Shown: positions 50,739-59,753 of the stretch, one piece after another
How the letters are laid out: each line of letters opens with the position of its first letter
Position numbering within the stretch: position 1 is the first letter of the stretch
Assembly (NCBI RefSeq): GCF_000302595.1
Contig: NZ_JH947125.1
Span: 322,884-386,883 of the forward strand
Reading direction: 5' to 3'
Origin: Pedobacter arcticus A12
GTDB taxonomy: Bacteria; Bacteroidota; Bacteroidia; Sphingobacteriales; Sphingobacteriaceae
Length of the DNA: 64,000 nt
Program-made: the position numbers and the translations under genes
The notes under the pieces: generated by a model
Told to the model about the DNA's origin: nothing
What the model saw: the letters and a program-made list of their open reading frames with translations, nothing else
The model's database searches: none

Positions 50739-51479
50739 ATGCAAAAATCGGTCCTGAATCTTTGCTTAATCGCATCCTTGTTTTTAGGTGCATGTAGTCA
50801 GCAATTACATGTAAACAAAACAGAAAAACAGCTTTATCCAATTACAGTCGAGCTAAAATCTGATTCCAGCATGGAAGCTTTTGTATCTCCATATCGGCAA
50901 AAGCTAGATTCAATCATGAATGATGTAGTAGCTGTTTCAGCAAAAGAGATTCCGAAAGGTAGACCAGAAGGCTTGCTGAATAATTTCTTTGCAGATGCCA
51001 TGTACCAAAGTGGAAAAGATTGGAACCTAAAATTTGATTTTGCTTATACCAATTATGGTGGGCTGAGGATTCCATTGCCTAAAGGCAATATTTATAGATA
51101 TAAGATTTTTGAATTAATGCCTTTTGAAAACGCCGTTACATTAGTGACTTTTAAAGGTGATGACGTACAGGCATTTTTTGACTTTATAGCTGCTGGCGGA
51201 GGCGACCCTATCTCGGGTGCAAGTTTTGTGATTGATGGAAAAAAAGCGGTAGAGATTAAAATCAATGGTGAACCTTTCGACCGAAGTAAAAACTATACCG
51301 TTTTAACTTCAGATTATATGGCGAATGGTGGAGACGGTGGTGTAATTTTTAACAAAGGTATTGGCCGTATAGACTCAACCCACAAATTAAGAGATGCCTT
51401 GTTGTTGTACCTCGATAAGAAACAAAAAGCTGGCGAAAAACTAAATCCTATTAACGATGGAAGAATCAAAATTAAATAG
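50739..51479 (+). CDS. 5'-nucleotidase C-terminal domain lipoprotein
   Basis: The ATG at 50739 places a lipobox (LGAC, Cys19) at the end of a standard signal peptide, so the longer in-frame version is not used. The 246-residue protein is only the substrate-binding half of UshA-type 5'-nucleotidases: LLNNFFADAMYQ, FAYTNYGGLRIPLPKG, FELMPFENAVTLVTFKG and YTVLTSDYMANGGDG. The catalytic half is encoded next, overlapping by 23 bp. Confidence 0.88.
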   Translation: MQKSVLNLCLIASLFLGACSQQLHVNKTEKQLYPITVELKSDSSMEAFVSPYRQKLDSIMNDVVAVSAKEIPKGRPEGLLNNFFADAMYQSGKDWNLKFDFAYTNYGGLRIPLPKGNIYRYKIFELMPFENAVTLVTFKGDDVQAFFDFIAAGGGDPISGASFVIDGKKAVEIKINGEPFDRSKNYTVLTSDYMANGGDGGVIFNKGIGRIDSTHKLRDALLLYLDKKQKAGEKLNPINDGRIKIK

Positions 51480-52404
51480 AAGAAAGTTTTTAAAAACTGG
51501 CTTTTCTGGTGCGGCTCTTTTAGCTTTAGGTTTAAATTGTGAGAGCGTTTTTGCAAAAGATGATTTTAAGAAACTGACCATCTTGCACACCAATGATGTG
51601 CATAGCCGCATTGATCCTTTCCCACAAGACGGAAGCAGGAATGCTGGTAGGGGAGGTGTAGCGCCTAGAGCTACGCTGATCAATAAAATAAGGGCAGAAG
51701 AGCCCAATGTTTTGTTATTAGATGCCGGTGATATTTTCCAAGGGACACCTTATTTTAATTTATGGGGTGGTGAGCTGGAAATAAAGATGATGAGCATGAT
51801 GGGCTACGATGCTGCAATTATGGGTAACCATGATTTTGATAACGGCGTAGAAGGCTTTGTGAAACAATTGCCCAATGCAAACTTTCCAATTATTAATTCA
51901 AATTACGATTTCAGAGATACCTTAATGGAAGGGCAATCAATCCCCTATAAAATCTTTAACAAGCAAGGAATAAAAATAGGTGTTTACGGATTAGGGATCG
52001 CATTAGACGGTTTGGTAAACCCAGTTCAGTATGGCAATACAAAATACCTTGATCCGCTTGAAAAAGCATTAAAATATGAACAGGAGCTAAAAAGGGAATA
52101 CAAATGTGATTTGGTAATCTGTCTTTCTCATTTAGGCTATAAATATAAAGAGCAAAAAATTTCTGATGTTGTTTTAGCTTCAAACCTTTACCATACAGAT
52201 TTAATTATTGGCGGGCATACGCATACATTTTTAAGCGTTCCAACAAGCATCAGAAACAAAAGTGGAAATGAAACTTTGGTTAACCAAGTTGGCTTTGCCG
52301 GAATAAATTTGGGAAGGATAGATTATGTGTTTTCAAGTAAAAATTCAAAGAAAGTGACTTATACTTCTGCATTAGAGGTGATTGAAAATAATTTCAAAAT
52401 ATAG
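51457..52404 (+). CDS. 5'-nucleotidase-type metallophosphatase with Tat signal
   Basis: A 315-residue catalytic half of a 5'-nucleotidase. The N-terminus has a twin-arginine signal (LNRRKFLKTGFSGAALLALG) followed by the two-metal site: LHTNDVHSRI, DAGDIFQG, MGNHDFD, CLSHLGYK and GGHTHTF. There is no C-terminal substrate-binding domain. That domain is the product of the overlapping upstream gene, so the pair probably forms one nucleotidase in the periplasm or at the outer membrane, reached by different export routes. Confidence 0.9.
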   Translation: MEESKLNRRKFLKTGFSGAALLALGLNCESVFAKDDFKKLTILHTNDVHSRIDPFPQDGSRNAGRGGVAPRATLINKIRAEEPNVLLLDAGDIFQGTPYFNLWGGELEIKMMSMMGYDAAIMGNHDFDNGVEGFVKQLPNANFPIINSNYDFRDTLMEGQSIPYKIFNKQGIKIGVYGLGIALDGLVNPVQYGNTKYLDPLEKALKYEQELKREYKCDLVICLSHLGYKYKEQKISDVVLASNLYHTDLIIGGHTHTFLSVPTSIRNKSGNETLVNQVGFAGINLGRIDYVFSSKNSKKVTYTSALEVIENNFKI

Positions 52405-52502
52405 TTTTTTTAACCGATTTTTTTTTGAATCTTCGATGCTCGGAAGTAAGCATCCCCGCCAAACTTCCATCGCATTTTAAATCAACATATTAGAAAATTC
52501 AA

Positions 52503-53930
52503 ATGGAAAAAACTTGTACAAGTGTATGGGAAAACTGTCTGCAAATCATAAAAGATAACATTCCGACTCAAAGTTTCAAAACCTGGTTTGAGCCAATCAT
52601 TCCACTACGGTTAGAGGCTAGCGTGTTAACCATACAAGTGCCTAGTTTATTCTTTTACGAATGGTTAGAAGAGCATTACGTAGGGCTTTTACGCAAAACT
52701 GTAAAGAAGCATCTTGGAGATTCCGGTCGTTTAGAATATAACATCGTAGTCGAAAAATCATCGTCACAAAAGCCATATACAACCAACTTACCATCAAGTG
52801 GAAACGGAGCAGAAGGGAAGAACCAATCTATCCCAATGCCGGTAGCTTTGAACAAGGATATTAAGAATCCATTTGTAATTCCAGGGCTTAAAAAATTACA
52901 GGTAGATCCACAGCTAAATCCTAACTATACTTTCGAAAATTTTATTGAAGGAGACTGCAACCGTTTAGCCCGTTCAGCAGGTTATGCGGTAAGTGCAAAA
53001 CCAGGCGGAACTTCTTTTAATCCCTTAATGATTTATGGCGGAGTGGGCTTAGGTAAAACGCATTTGGCGCAAGCAATTGGTAACGAAGTAAAACGTACCA
53101 TGCCAGACAAATTGGTGATTTACGTTTCTTGCGAAAAATTTTGTCAGCAGTTTGTTGATTCCCTAAAGAATAATACCATTAACGACTTTGTTAATTTTTA
53201 CCAAGCAATGGATATCATCATTATGGATGATGTGCATAATTTTGCAGGTAAAGAAAAAACACAGGACATTTTCTTCCATATTTTTAATCACCTGCACCAA
53301 TCTGGAAAGCAGTTGATCATCACTTCTGATAAACCACCAAAAGATTTGGCAGGTTTAGAAGAAAGATTACTTTCAAGATTTAAATGGGGTTTATCAGCAG
53401 ATTTATCTGTTCCTGATATTGAAACCCGCATGGCAATTCTTAAAAAGAAAATGTACCAAGACGGTATAGAGTTACCTAACGATGTAATTGAATACGTAGC
53501 CAATAATATTGACAATAACGTTAGAGAGCTTGAAGGCGCAATGGTTTCTTTATTGGCGCAATCAACACTTAATAAGAAAGAGATCGATTTAGCGTTAGCT
53601 AAGCAGATGTTAAAGAACTTTATCAAAAACACAAGCAAAGAGATTTCTATGGAGTATATCCAGAAGTTGGTTTGCGAATATTTTGAAGTTCCGGTAGAAA
53701 TGGTGAAGTCTAAAACGCGTAAACGCGAAATTGTACAGGCCCGTCAGATTTCTATGTATTTAGCAAAAAGCCATACAAAAACTTCATTGAAATCGATAGG
53801 CGCATTTTTTGGTGGCAGAGATCACTCAACCGTAATTTACGCTTGCCAAACCGTAGAAGATTTAATAGATACTGATAAGAAATTTAAAGCTTACGTACAG
53901 GATATCCAGAAAAAACTTAAAATGAGTTAA
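52503..53930 (+). CDS. dnaA: Chromosomal replication initiator protein DnaA
   Basis: A 475-residue AAA+ initiator. Domain I is at residues 1-85 (CTSVWENCLQIIKDNIPTQS), followed by a linker. The ATPase has the Walker A GGVGLGKTH (179-187), MDDVHNFAGK as Walker B, and LLSRFKWGLSAD with the sensor region. Domain IV has a helix-turn-helix for DnaA boxes ending in GGRDHSTVIYACQ. No DnaA-box cluster is seen in the flanks, so it is not evidence of an origin here. It is followed by a terminator. Confidence 0.98.
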   Translation: MEKTCTSVWENCLQIIKDNIPTQSFKTWFEPIIPLRLEASVLTIQVPSLFFYEWLEEHYVGLLRKTVKKHLGDSGRLEYNIVVEKSSSQKPYTTNLPSSGNGAEGKNQSIPMPVALNKDIKNPFVIPGLKKLQVDPQLNPNYTFENFIEGDCNRLARSAGYAVSAKPGGTSFNPLMIYGGVGLGKTHLAQAIGNEVKRTMPDKLVIYVSCEKFCQQFVDSLKNNTINDFVNFYQAMDIIIMDDVHNFAGKEKTQDIFFHIFNHLHQSGKQLIITSDKPPKDLAGLEERLLSRFKWGLSADLSVPDIETRMAILKKKMYQDGIELPNDVIEYVANNIDNNVRELEGAMVSLLAQSTLNKKEIDLALAKQMLKNFIKNTSKEISMEYIQKLVCEYFEVPVEMVKSKTRKREIVQARQISMYLAKSHTKTSLKSIGAFFGGRDHSTVIYACQTVEDLIDTDKKFKAYVQDIQKKLKMS

Positions 53931-53947
53931 TAAAACTCGTTGAAAAT

Positions 53948-53983
53948 AAAAATCCCTTAGCTGAAGAAGTTAAGGGATTTTTT
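53948..53983 (+). terminator. Terminator of dnaA
   Basis: AAAATCCCTTA pairs with TAAGGGATTTT around a 10-nt loop and ends in T6, 18 bp after the stop. Confidence 0.9.
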
Positions 53984-54043
53984 GAGATATTATTTTGTGC
54001 AGGCAATCTTTGAGCTAGAGAAATCTATGTTTTTTAAACAGCG

Positions 54044-54487
54044 CTAAATCTTAAACTTATCGCCAAGTACCTGTTCTTTAATAATTAAATCTGCTATGCT
54101 AGTTTCTGATAGGATTTTCAAAGTTGCATCTCTTACGCTCTGAAAAGCATCTCTAATACCACAGGTTTCTTCGTCTCTACACTCATCACAGCGCTGGTAA
54201 AAGTTTAAGCTTACGCAAGACAGCATCGCAATAGGTCCGCCAGTTAAGCGCATCACATGCACCAGATTGATTTCTGCTGGATTCTTTAATAAAGAATAAC
54301 CACCACCAGCACCTTTTTTACTGTACAAAAAGCCAGCGTTGCGCATCTCCAAAAGAATCTGTTCTAAAAACTTTTTCGGAATTTTTTCTCGTTGGGAAAT
54401 AGAAAGGATGTTCAAAGGCTCGCCCCCAAATTCCTTTGCTAGCACCATGAGCGCCCTAATGGCATATTTCGTTTTTTTAGATAACAA
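54044..54487 (-). CDS. Rrf2-family transcriptional regulator
   Basis: A 147-residue winged-helix regulator (MLSKKTKYAIRALMVLAKE, then SISQREKIPKKFLEQILLEM). Cysteines in the C-terminal region (LSCVSL, CDECRDEETC) could ligate an iron-sulfur cluster as in IscR/NsrR. A stop codon sits directly before the TTG at 54487, so this TTG is the forced start. It lies apart from the IscA-type gene, and its targets are unknown. Confidence 0.88.
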   Translation of the reverse strand: MLSKKTKYAIRALMVLAKEFGGEPLNILSISQREKIPKKFLEQILLEMRNAGFLYSKKGAGGGYSLLKNPAEINLVHVMRLTGGPIAMLSCVSLNFYQRCDECRDEETCGIRDAFQSVRDATLKILSETSIADLIIKEQVLGDKFKI

Positions 54488-54495
54488 TTATTTAA

Positions 54496-54565
54496 TTTTG
54501 AATGACTGAGTTTTGAATGATAGAATAATGCTTGGCAAATTGTTTAATAATTTTGAAGGATTGAG
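54496..54565 (+). repeat. Degenerate tandem repeat upstream of the Rrf2 gene
   Basis: A 15-bp unit (TTTTGAA then TGACTGAG) occurs at 54496 and 54511, and again with two or three changes at 54551. Each is readable as a 7-bp plus an 8-bp half-unit. It starts 9 bp from the Rrf2 start codon. Confidence 0.5.
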
Positions 54566-54572
54566 TGTTTTC

Positions 54573-54615
54573 TAAGTCCTTAAACCTCATACCCTAAGCC
54601 TTACGCCTTAGTTTA
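54573..54615 (+). repeat. Heptad tandem repeat abutting the osmC stop
   Basis: Six units of 7-8 bp, consensus TAANCCT (units TAAACCT at 54581 and TAAGCCT at 54595). The array runs to the osmC stop at 54608-54610. Confidence 0.6.
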
Positions 54616-55021
54616 TTTCAAAAGAATAAGTCACTTCCACACCGCCAGCTACCAGCATATCATGTACTGAGCAATATTTTTTTACGGCTAATTCCGCTGC
54701 TTTTTCGGCTTTAGCTTGATCAAGCTTTCCTTTTAATTTGAATAAGATATGAATTTTTGTGAATATAGTTGGAATCTCTTCGCGTCGGTCGCCGGTTACA
54801 TCCACAGAAAAATCAGTAATTTCTTGTCTTTGTTTTTTGAGGATGCTGATTAAATCCAAAGAACTGCATGACCCCAGTGCCATTAAAACCAGCTCCATCG
54901 GACGGACACCTAAACCTTGTCCACCAATTGCTTCCGAACCATCAATATGTACTTTTACTTCGCCACTACCTTTTGCTTCAAAATGTACAGCGTCGTTTAA
55001 TCTATTTAATTCTATTTTCAT
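54608..55021 (-). CDS. OsmC/Ohr-family peroxiredoxin-like protein
   Basis: A 137-residue OsmC-fold protein. Its two conserved thiols are in LMALGSCSSLDLISIL and KYCSVHDML, the pair that reduces organic hydroperoxides in this family. GGQGLGVRPMELVL is the lead-in to the first. The length is typical. Heptad repeats lie on both sides. It is a likely oxidative-stress function, with the electron donor unknown. Confidence 0.88.
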   Translation of the reverse strand: MKIELNRLNDAVHFEAKGSGEVKVHIDGSEAIGGQGLGVRPMELVLMALGSCSSLDLISILKKQRQEITDFSVDVTGDRREEIPTIFTKIHILFKLKGKLDQAKAEKAAELAVKKYCSVHDMLVAGGVEVTYSFEIN

Positions 55022-55028
55022 GTTTTTA

Positions 55029-55070
55029 AAGTAATAAGTTTTAAGTGATAGGTATTAAGTAACTAGTATC
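55029..55070 (+). repeat. Heptad tandem repeat before osmC
   Basis: Six 7-bp units, consensus AAGTNNT (units AAGTAAT, AAGTTTT and AAGTGAT lead the array), starting 8 bp from the osmC start codon. Confidence 0.6.
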
Positions 55071-55108
55071 GAGAACTGTGCAAATTGCTTTGTAATTTTA
55101 GCTCAACA

Positions 55109-55149
55109 AGCCTAAAAAACTAACCACCGAAAAACCTAACCACTACTTA
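55109..55149 (+). repeat. Octad tandem repeat at the trans-sulfuration gene stop
   Basis: About five 8-bp units of the kind AACTAACC and ACCTAACC, running over the stop codon at 55143-55145. On the minus strand they read GGTTAGTT, like the repeat on the other side of the gene. Confidence 0.5.
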
Positions 55150-56312
55150 GATTTCTCCAAAGCGCTAATCACATCCTCTACAATATCGTCAATATTTTCT
55201 AAACCAATAGAAAGACGGATTGAACCTGGGTAAATCCCTATTTTCTCTCTTTCTTGTTCAGTTAATTTAGAATGCGTTGTAGATGATGGATGTGTAGCGA
55301 TGCTTCTGCTGTCTCCCAAATTGGAAGTAATTAAAAGCATTTCTAAACAATCTAAAAAGCGTTTTGCTCGTTCAAAGCCACCTTTAATTATAAAAGTAAC
55401 AATTCCGCCACCCTGCTTCATTTGTTTTTTAGCAAGCTCATATTGCGGATGCGATTTCAAATGCGGATAACGCACTTCTTCCACCTCGATACTTCTTTCC
55501 AGAACTTCCGCAATCTTTAATGCACTGCTACAATGCCTGTCCAAACGGATTGGCATTGTTTCTAAACTTTTGGAGATTAACCAAGCGTTAAATGCCGACA
55601 TTGCTGGTCCAGTGTGGCGAATAAAGAACATCATTTCTTTAATTAAATCTGCTCTGCCACAAACTGCACCACCCAAAACACGGCCTTGTCCGTCCATGTA
55701 TTTTGTTGCGGAGTGACTTACCAAATCCACACCGTACGCAATTGGTTTTTGTAGGTAAGGAGTTGCAAAACAATTATCAACATTGATGATAATTTGCGGA
55801 TGTTTTTCTTTGATTTTGCACAACCACTCTAAATCCACCAACTCCAAACCTGGGTTTGATGGTGTTTCTAAAAAAATCATTTTGGTGTTCGGCTGAATCG
55901 CTTTTTCTAAATCTTCTGGTTTAGAAGCATCCACATAAGTTGAAGTAATGCCCCATCGTGGAAAAAGTTCTGTCAACAACTGATGCGTAGAGCCAAATAT
56001 AGAGCGGAAAGAAACAATATGATCTCCAGATTTCAACAATGCAGCAAAAGAAGCAAACACAGCTGCCATCCCTGATGAAAACACCAAACCAGCTTCTGCA
56101 CCTTCCATCATACAAATTTTGTCAATCAGCTCCGTGGTATTTGGGTTTGAATAACGAGAATAAATATTCCCTTCTTCTTCGCCTGCAAAAACTGCTCTGC
56201 CTTGCTCAGCATCATCAAAAATAAAACTTGATGTTAAGTACAAAGGCACAGAATGTTCTCTGTTTTCAGTTCTTTTTGCTTGTGTGCGTATTAATTTGGA
56301 TTCTTCTTTCAT
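55143..56312 (-). CDS. metZ: Trans-sulfuration PLP enzyme, probable O-succinylhomoserine sulfhydrylase
   Basis: A 389-residue Cys/Met-metabolism enzyme. PLP binds K204 in SATKYMDGQGRVLGG. PLYLTSSFIFDDAEQ, RYSNPNTTELIDKICMMEGAE and LETPSNPGLELVD are family blocks. The length and TSSF start favour O-succinylhomoserine sulfhydrylase (homocysteine from O-succinylhomoserine and sulfide), but cystathionine gamma-synthase or beta-lyase cannot be excluded by reading. No SAM riboswitch is seen upstream. Confidence 0.82.
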   Translation of the reverse strand: MKEESKLIRTQAKRTENREHSVPLYLTSSFIFDDAEQGRAVFAGEEEGNIYSRYSNPNTTELIDKICMMEGAEAGLVFSSGMAAVFASFAALLKSGDHIVSFRSIFGSTHQLLTELFPRWGITSTYVDASKPEDLEKAIQPNTKMIFLETPSNPGLELVDLEWLCKIKEKHPQIIINVDNCFATPYLQKPIAYGVDLVSHSATKYMDGQGRVLGGAVCGRADLIKEMMFFIRHTGPAMSAFNAWLISKSLETMPIRLDRHCSSALKIAEVLERSIEVEEVRYPHLKSHPQYELAKKQMKQGGGIVTFIIKGGFERAKRFLDCLEMLLITSNLGDSRSIATHPSSTTHSKLTEQEREKIGIYPGSIRLSIGLENIDDIVEDVISALEKSK

Positions 56313-56318
56313 TGTTTT

Positions 56319-56358
56319 TTAGTTGGTTAGTGATTAGTTGGTTAGGTTGTTAGGCTTG
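56319..56358 (+). repeat. TTAG-type tandem repeat before metZ
   Basis: Five units of 7-8 bp starting TTAG (TTAGTTGG at 56319 and 56334, TTAGTGA at 56327, TTAGGTTG at 56342), 7 bp from the metZ start codon. Confidence 0.6.
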
Positions 56359-56384
56359 TCCAATAAATCACTTGTTTTTTACTC

Positions 56385-56463
56385 CGTCATGTTGAACGAT
56401 TTGAAACATCCCATATGCAGAGTATTTTGACAGCTCGTCATGTCAAACGATATGGAGACATTA
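56385..56463 (+). repeat. Two copies of a CGTCATGT...ACAT repeat
   Basis: CGTCATGTTGAACGATTTG at 56385 and the related CGTCATGTCAAACGATATG at 56436 each end in an ACAT box, 51 bp apart. A third relative lies at 62892. This is a separate dispersed short repeat. Confidence 0.6.
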
Positions 56464-56487
56464 GCCACCTTATAAGTTATACTCACA

Positions 56488-56522
56488 GACTATGGACTAC
56501 CGACCGTGGACCATGGACTTTT
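56488..56522 (+). repeat. Heptad tandem repeat abutting the uvrA stop
   Basis: Five units of 7 bp, consensus GACYRYG (first GACTATG, fourth GACCATG), ending at the base before the uvrA stop codon. Among the most regular arrays. Confidence 0.7.
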
Positions 56523-59318
56523 TTATTTCAATCTCTCCTTTAAATAGTGCCCAGTAAACGAGCTTTTGTCCTTCGCCAGTTCCTCCGGCGTTCCTTCAAA
56601 AACCAACTTTCCGCCGTCATTTCCCCCTTCCGGACCGATGTCAATTACCCAATCGGCACATTTCACAACGTCCATATTATGCTCAATTACAATGATTGTA
56701 TTTCCTTGATTGATAAGAGCTTCAAAAGATTTTAAAAGCTTTTTAATATCATGGAAGTGCAGACCAGTTGTTGGCTCGTCAAAAATAAATAATGTTTTAG
56801 AGCTATTGTTTCCTTTTATTAAAAAAGACGCAAGTTTTATTCGTTGCGCTTCCCCTCCTGATAGCGTATTTGAAGACTGCCCTAAATGGACATATCCTAA
56901 ACCAACATCAACCAAAGGCTGTAGTTTAGCCGTGATTTTGTGCTCATCCTTAAAGAAATCCAAAGCTTCGTCAATGGTCATTTCCAAAACTTCTGATACG
57001 TTTTTGTCTTTATACGTTACGTCTAACACATGTTGTTTAAAGCGTTTTCCGTTACAAGCTTCGCAAGGCAAGTAAATATCCGCCATAAACTGCATTTCAA
57101 TTTTTACTTCGCCCTCGCCTTGGCAAACATCGCATCTGCCACCTTCTACGTTAAAAGAAAACGCTGCAGGTTTCAAACCGCCAGCTTTCGCCGATGCTTG
57201 TGAAGAATATAAAGAACGGATTTCATCCCAGGCTTTTACATAAGTTACCGGGTTTGAACGTGAAGATCTTCCGATAGGATTTTGATCGACCATTTCTACA
57301 CCGGTGATTTCGTTTATTGCACCTTCAATGCCATCGTAAGAACCTGTTTGCTCACCCGAATAATTACCTAAAGTTTTCTGTAAAGCGGGCAATAAAATCC
57401 TTTTTACCAAAGATGTTTTTCCAGAACCGGAAACACCTGTTACAGCACAAAGCACATTTAAAGGAAACTTTACATCAATATTTTGGAGGTTGTTTTCTCT
57501 AGCACCTTTAACCTCAATAAACTCAATGGGTTTTCTTCTGTTTTTAGGGACAGCTATACTTTCTCTGCCACTTAAATATTTACCGGTTAAGCTATTTTTA
57601 TCTGTTAAAATCTCATTATAAGTTCCTGCAAAAATAAGTTCGCCACCTAAGGTTCCCGCCTCTGGGCCAATATCAATCAAATGATCGGCCGCCTGCATCA
57701 TTTCTTCTTCGTGTTCAACTACCAGAACCGTGTTGCCTACATCGCGTAAAGATTTTAAAACTCCAATTAAACGGTTGGTATCTTTCGGGTGTAAGCCAAT
57801 ACTTGGTTCATCCAAAACATACACAGAACCCACTAAAGAACTTCCTAAAGAAGTCGCCAAGTTGATACGCTGCGATTCCCCACCTGATAAAGTATTTGAC
57901 AATCTGTTCAGCGTTAAATAACCTAAACCAACCTCGTTCAAAAACAAAATACGGTTAGTGATTTCTAACAATAAACGTTTCGCAATTTTTGTATCACGCT
58001 CATCCAGTTTCAGCGTTTCAAAAAATGGAAGCAACTCCTTCAAAGGCATCAAAACCAAATCTGTAATGGAATGGTCCACTACTTTCACATAAGTAGCGTC
58101 TGAACGTAAACGACTGCCCATACAATCCGGGCAATTGGTTTTTCCGCGATACCTTGACAGCATTACGCGATATTGAATCTTATAGGTTTGCTCTTCTAAA
58201 AAAACAAAAAAAGCATCTAAACCTTTAAAATATTTGTTTCCTTTCCAAAGTAATTTACGTTCTGCATTGGTCAATTGACTAACCGAACGGTGAATTGGAA
58301 AATCGAATTTTGCAGAATGTTTTACCAGCTCATCCAGCCATTCCTTCATTTTTTCTCCACGCCAAGGCGCAATTGCCCCATCGTAAACAGATTTTGACTT
58401 ATCCGGAATGACCAAATCTTCATCAATCCCTAAAACACGACCAAAACCTTCACATTTTGGGCAAGCCCCGTAAGGATTATTGAAACTAAAAAAGTTAGGT
58501 GTGGGCTCTTCAAACTTGATTCCGTCAAGCTCAAACCGATCAGAAAAGTGTTTTCTTTCCCCGTCAAAATCTACATAACAGTCACCTTTTCCTTCAAAAA
58601 AAGCAGTTTGTACAGAATCCGCCATTCTACTGATGGTTTCATCTTCCTGGTTGGTCACAATCCTATCAATTAAAATCAGCAGTTTATGCTCATCTTTAAT
58701 CTCTTCGTTTGCAACACTCGCATCCTCCAAAACATCCTCAACTTTGCGTATCTCCTCGTTCAACACAATTCTTGAAAAACCTTTTTGTAGCAAAACCGCC
58801 AATTCTTCTTTCAACGTACGGTTGTTGTGCGGGTACAGCGGACATAAAATAGTGGTCACACTTTCTTCGGGTAATTCCGATAGGTAATTCACCACATCCG
58901 TCACCGAATCTTTTTTAACCATTTTGCCCGAAATCGGAGAAATAGTTTTCCCAATTCGGCTGAAAAGCAGTTTTAGGTAATCGTAAATTTCCGTAGAAGT
59001 TCCAACTGTAGAACGCGGGTTAGAGGTAATTACCTTTTGCTCAATCGCAATGGCAGGCGCAATCCCTTTAATATAATCAACATCAGGCTTGTTCATCCGC
59101 CCCATAAACTGGCGGGCGTATGATGATAAACTCTCCACATAACGTCTTTGTCCTTCCGCGTAAAGCGTATCAAAAGCAATGGAAGACTTTCCAGATCCCG
59201 ACATTCCGGTAATTACAACCAGTTTGTTTTTTGGGATGGCGACATCAATATTTTTGAGGTTATGGACTCTGGCGCCTTTAATAAGTATATTATGTTGTGG
59301 ATCTAATTCTTCTTTCAT
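56523..59318 (-). CDS. uvrA: UvrABC nucleotide excision repair subunit A
   Basis: The ATG at 59318 is preferred over a TTG at 59336. The 931-residue damage sensor has two ABC modules: Walker [10 protein letters not shown] near residue 37 and GVSGSGKTS in the second half, with LSGGESQR and LSGGEAQR signatures. Zinc-binding pairs are at CPKCEGFG and CPDCMGSR in the first module and at [10 protein letters not shown] and CEACNGKR in the second. It scans DNA for bulky lesions with UvrB. The length is typical. Confidence 0.98.
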   Translation of the reverse strand: MKEELDPQHNILIKGARVHNLKNIDVAIPKNKLVVITGMSGSGKSSIAFDTLYAEGQRRYVESLSSYARQFMGRMNKPDVDYIKGIAPAIAIEQKVITSNPRSTVGTSTEIYDYLKLLFSRIGKTISPISGKMVKKDSVTDVVNYLSELPEESVTTILCPLYPHNNRTLKEELAVLLQKGFSRIVLNEEIRKVEDVLEDASVANEEIKDEHKLLILIDRIVTNQEDETISRMADSVQTAFFEGKGDCYVDFDGERKHFSDRFELDGIKFEEPTPNFFSFNNPYGACPKCEGFGRVLGIDEDLVIPDKSKSVYDGAIAPWRGEKMKEWLDELVKHSAKFDFPIHRSVSQLTNAERKLLWKGNKYFKGLDAFFVFLEEQTYKIQYRVMLSRYRGKTNCPDCMGSRLRSDATYVKVVDHSITDLVLMPLKELLPFFETLKLDERDTKIAKRLLLEITNRILFLNEVGLGYLTLNRLSNTLSGGESQRINLATSLGSSLVGSVYVLDEPSIGLHPKDTNRLIGVLKSLRDVGNTVLVVEHEEEMMQAADHLIDIGPEAGTLGGELIFAGTYNEILTDKNSLTGKYLSGRESIAVPKNRRKPIEFIEVKGARENNLQNIDVKFPLNVLCAVTGVSGSGKTSLVKRILLPALQKTLGNYSGEQTGSYDGIEGAINEITGVEMVDQNPIGRSSRSNPVTYVKAWDEIRSLYSSQASAKAGGLKPAAFSFNVEGGRCDVCQGEGEVKIEMQFMADIYLPCEACNGKRFKQHVLDVTYKDKNVSEVLEMTIDEALDFFKDEHKITAKLQPLVDVGLGYVHLGQSSNTLSGGEAQRIKLASFLIKGNNSSKTLFIFDEPTTGLHFHDIKKLLKSFEALINQGNTIIVIEHNMDVVKCADWVIDIGPEGGNDGGKLVFEGTPEELAKDKSSFTGHYLKERLK

Positions 59319-59373
59319 TATCAATTCTCTCTGCAAATCTCCTGCTAAACCAACAGCTTCTAAATTTTGTTTG

Positions 59374-59381
59374 CAAAAATA
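59374..59381 (-). promoter_or_regulatory. -7 box TATTTTTG of uvrA
   Basis: CAAAAATA on the plus strand is an exact minus-strand TAnnTTTG, about 55 bp before the uvrA ATG at 59318. Confidence 0.5.
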
Positions 59382-59476
59382 AAGCTATTAATCCACAATA
59401 AATAAGCGTTTGCCAAAATGAAAGCAATTGTTGGCAACAGGGAACAAAAAATGATATTCATATTAATTTGAGAGCA

Positions 59477-59626
59477 CATTTGGGCGTTCCCCAAGCTTCG
59501 CAAGGGTCGGGCTATTCGTTACAATCTTTTTTGTTGTTCTTCGACTCCCTCTTCGACTCCGCTCAGAGTGACAGTTCTTAGGATGGCAAAAAAGGATTTT
59601 CACTGCTATCCCTAACGCGGAAAAAA
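59477..59626 (+). repeat. Dispersed intergenic repeat, copy C, with nested cassette in minus orientation
   Basis: The head is CATTTGGGCG followed by a stem (CCC...GGG) and GGGCTATTCGTT. The tail is CACTGCTATCCCTAACGCG. Inside, at 59536-59573, lies a cassette reading TGTCACTCTGAGCG...GTCGAAGAAC on the minus strand. Its chance translation (CHSERS) is a well-known artefact of this cassette. Confidence 0.7.
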
Positions 59627-59753
59627 TCGTGTGCCAAATCTGTTTCATAAAATTTCGCGTTCTACAAAAAAATATATCTTTTATTTAATCGATGGGACTT
59701 TTTGGCTTTTCAGGCTCTTACTATAAACCGTATAAAATATAAAGACGATAAGT

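Noticed and set aside
52405-52502. Replication origin next to dnaA
   Set aside because: No cluster of TTATCCACA-type boxes or AT-rich unwinding element is seen in the flanks, and in Bacteroidota the origin is often not beside dnaA.
56313-56522. SAM riboswitch upstream of metZ
   Set aside because: The spacer consists of tandem repeats and CGTCATGT elements with no riboswitch-like conserved core.
55029-56522. CRISPR array
   Set aside because: The repeats are 7-8 bp, directly tandem and without spacers, and no cas gene is present.
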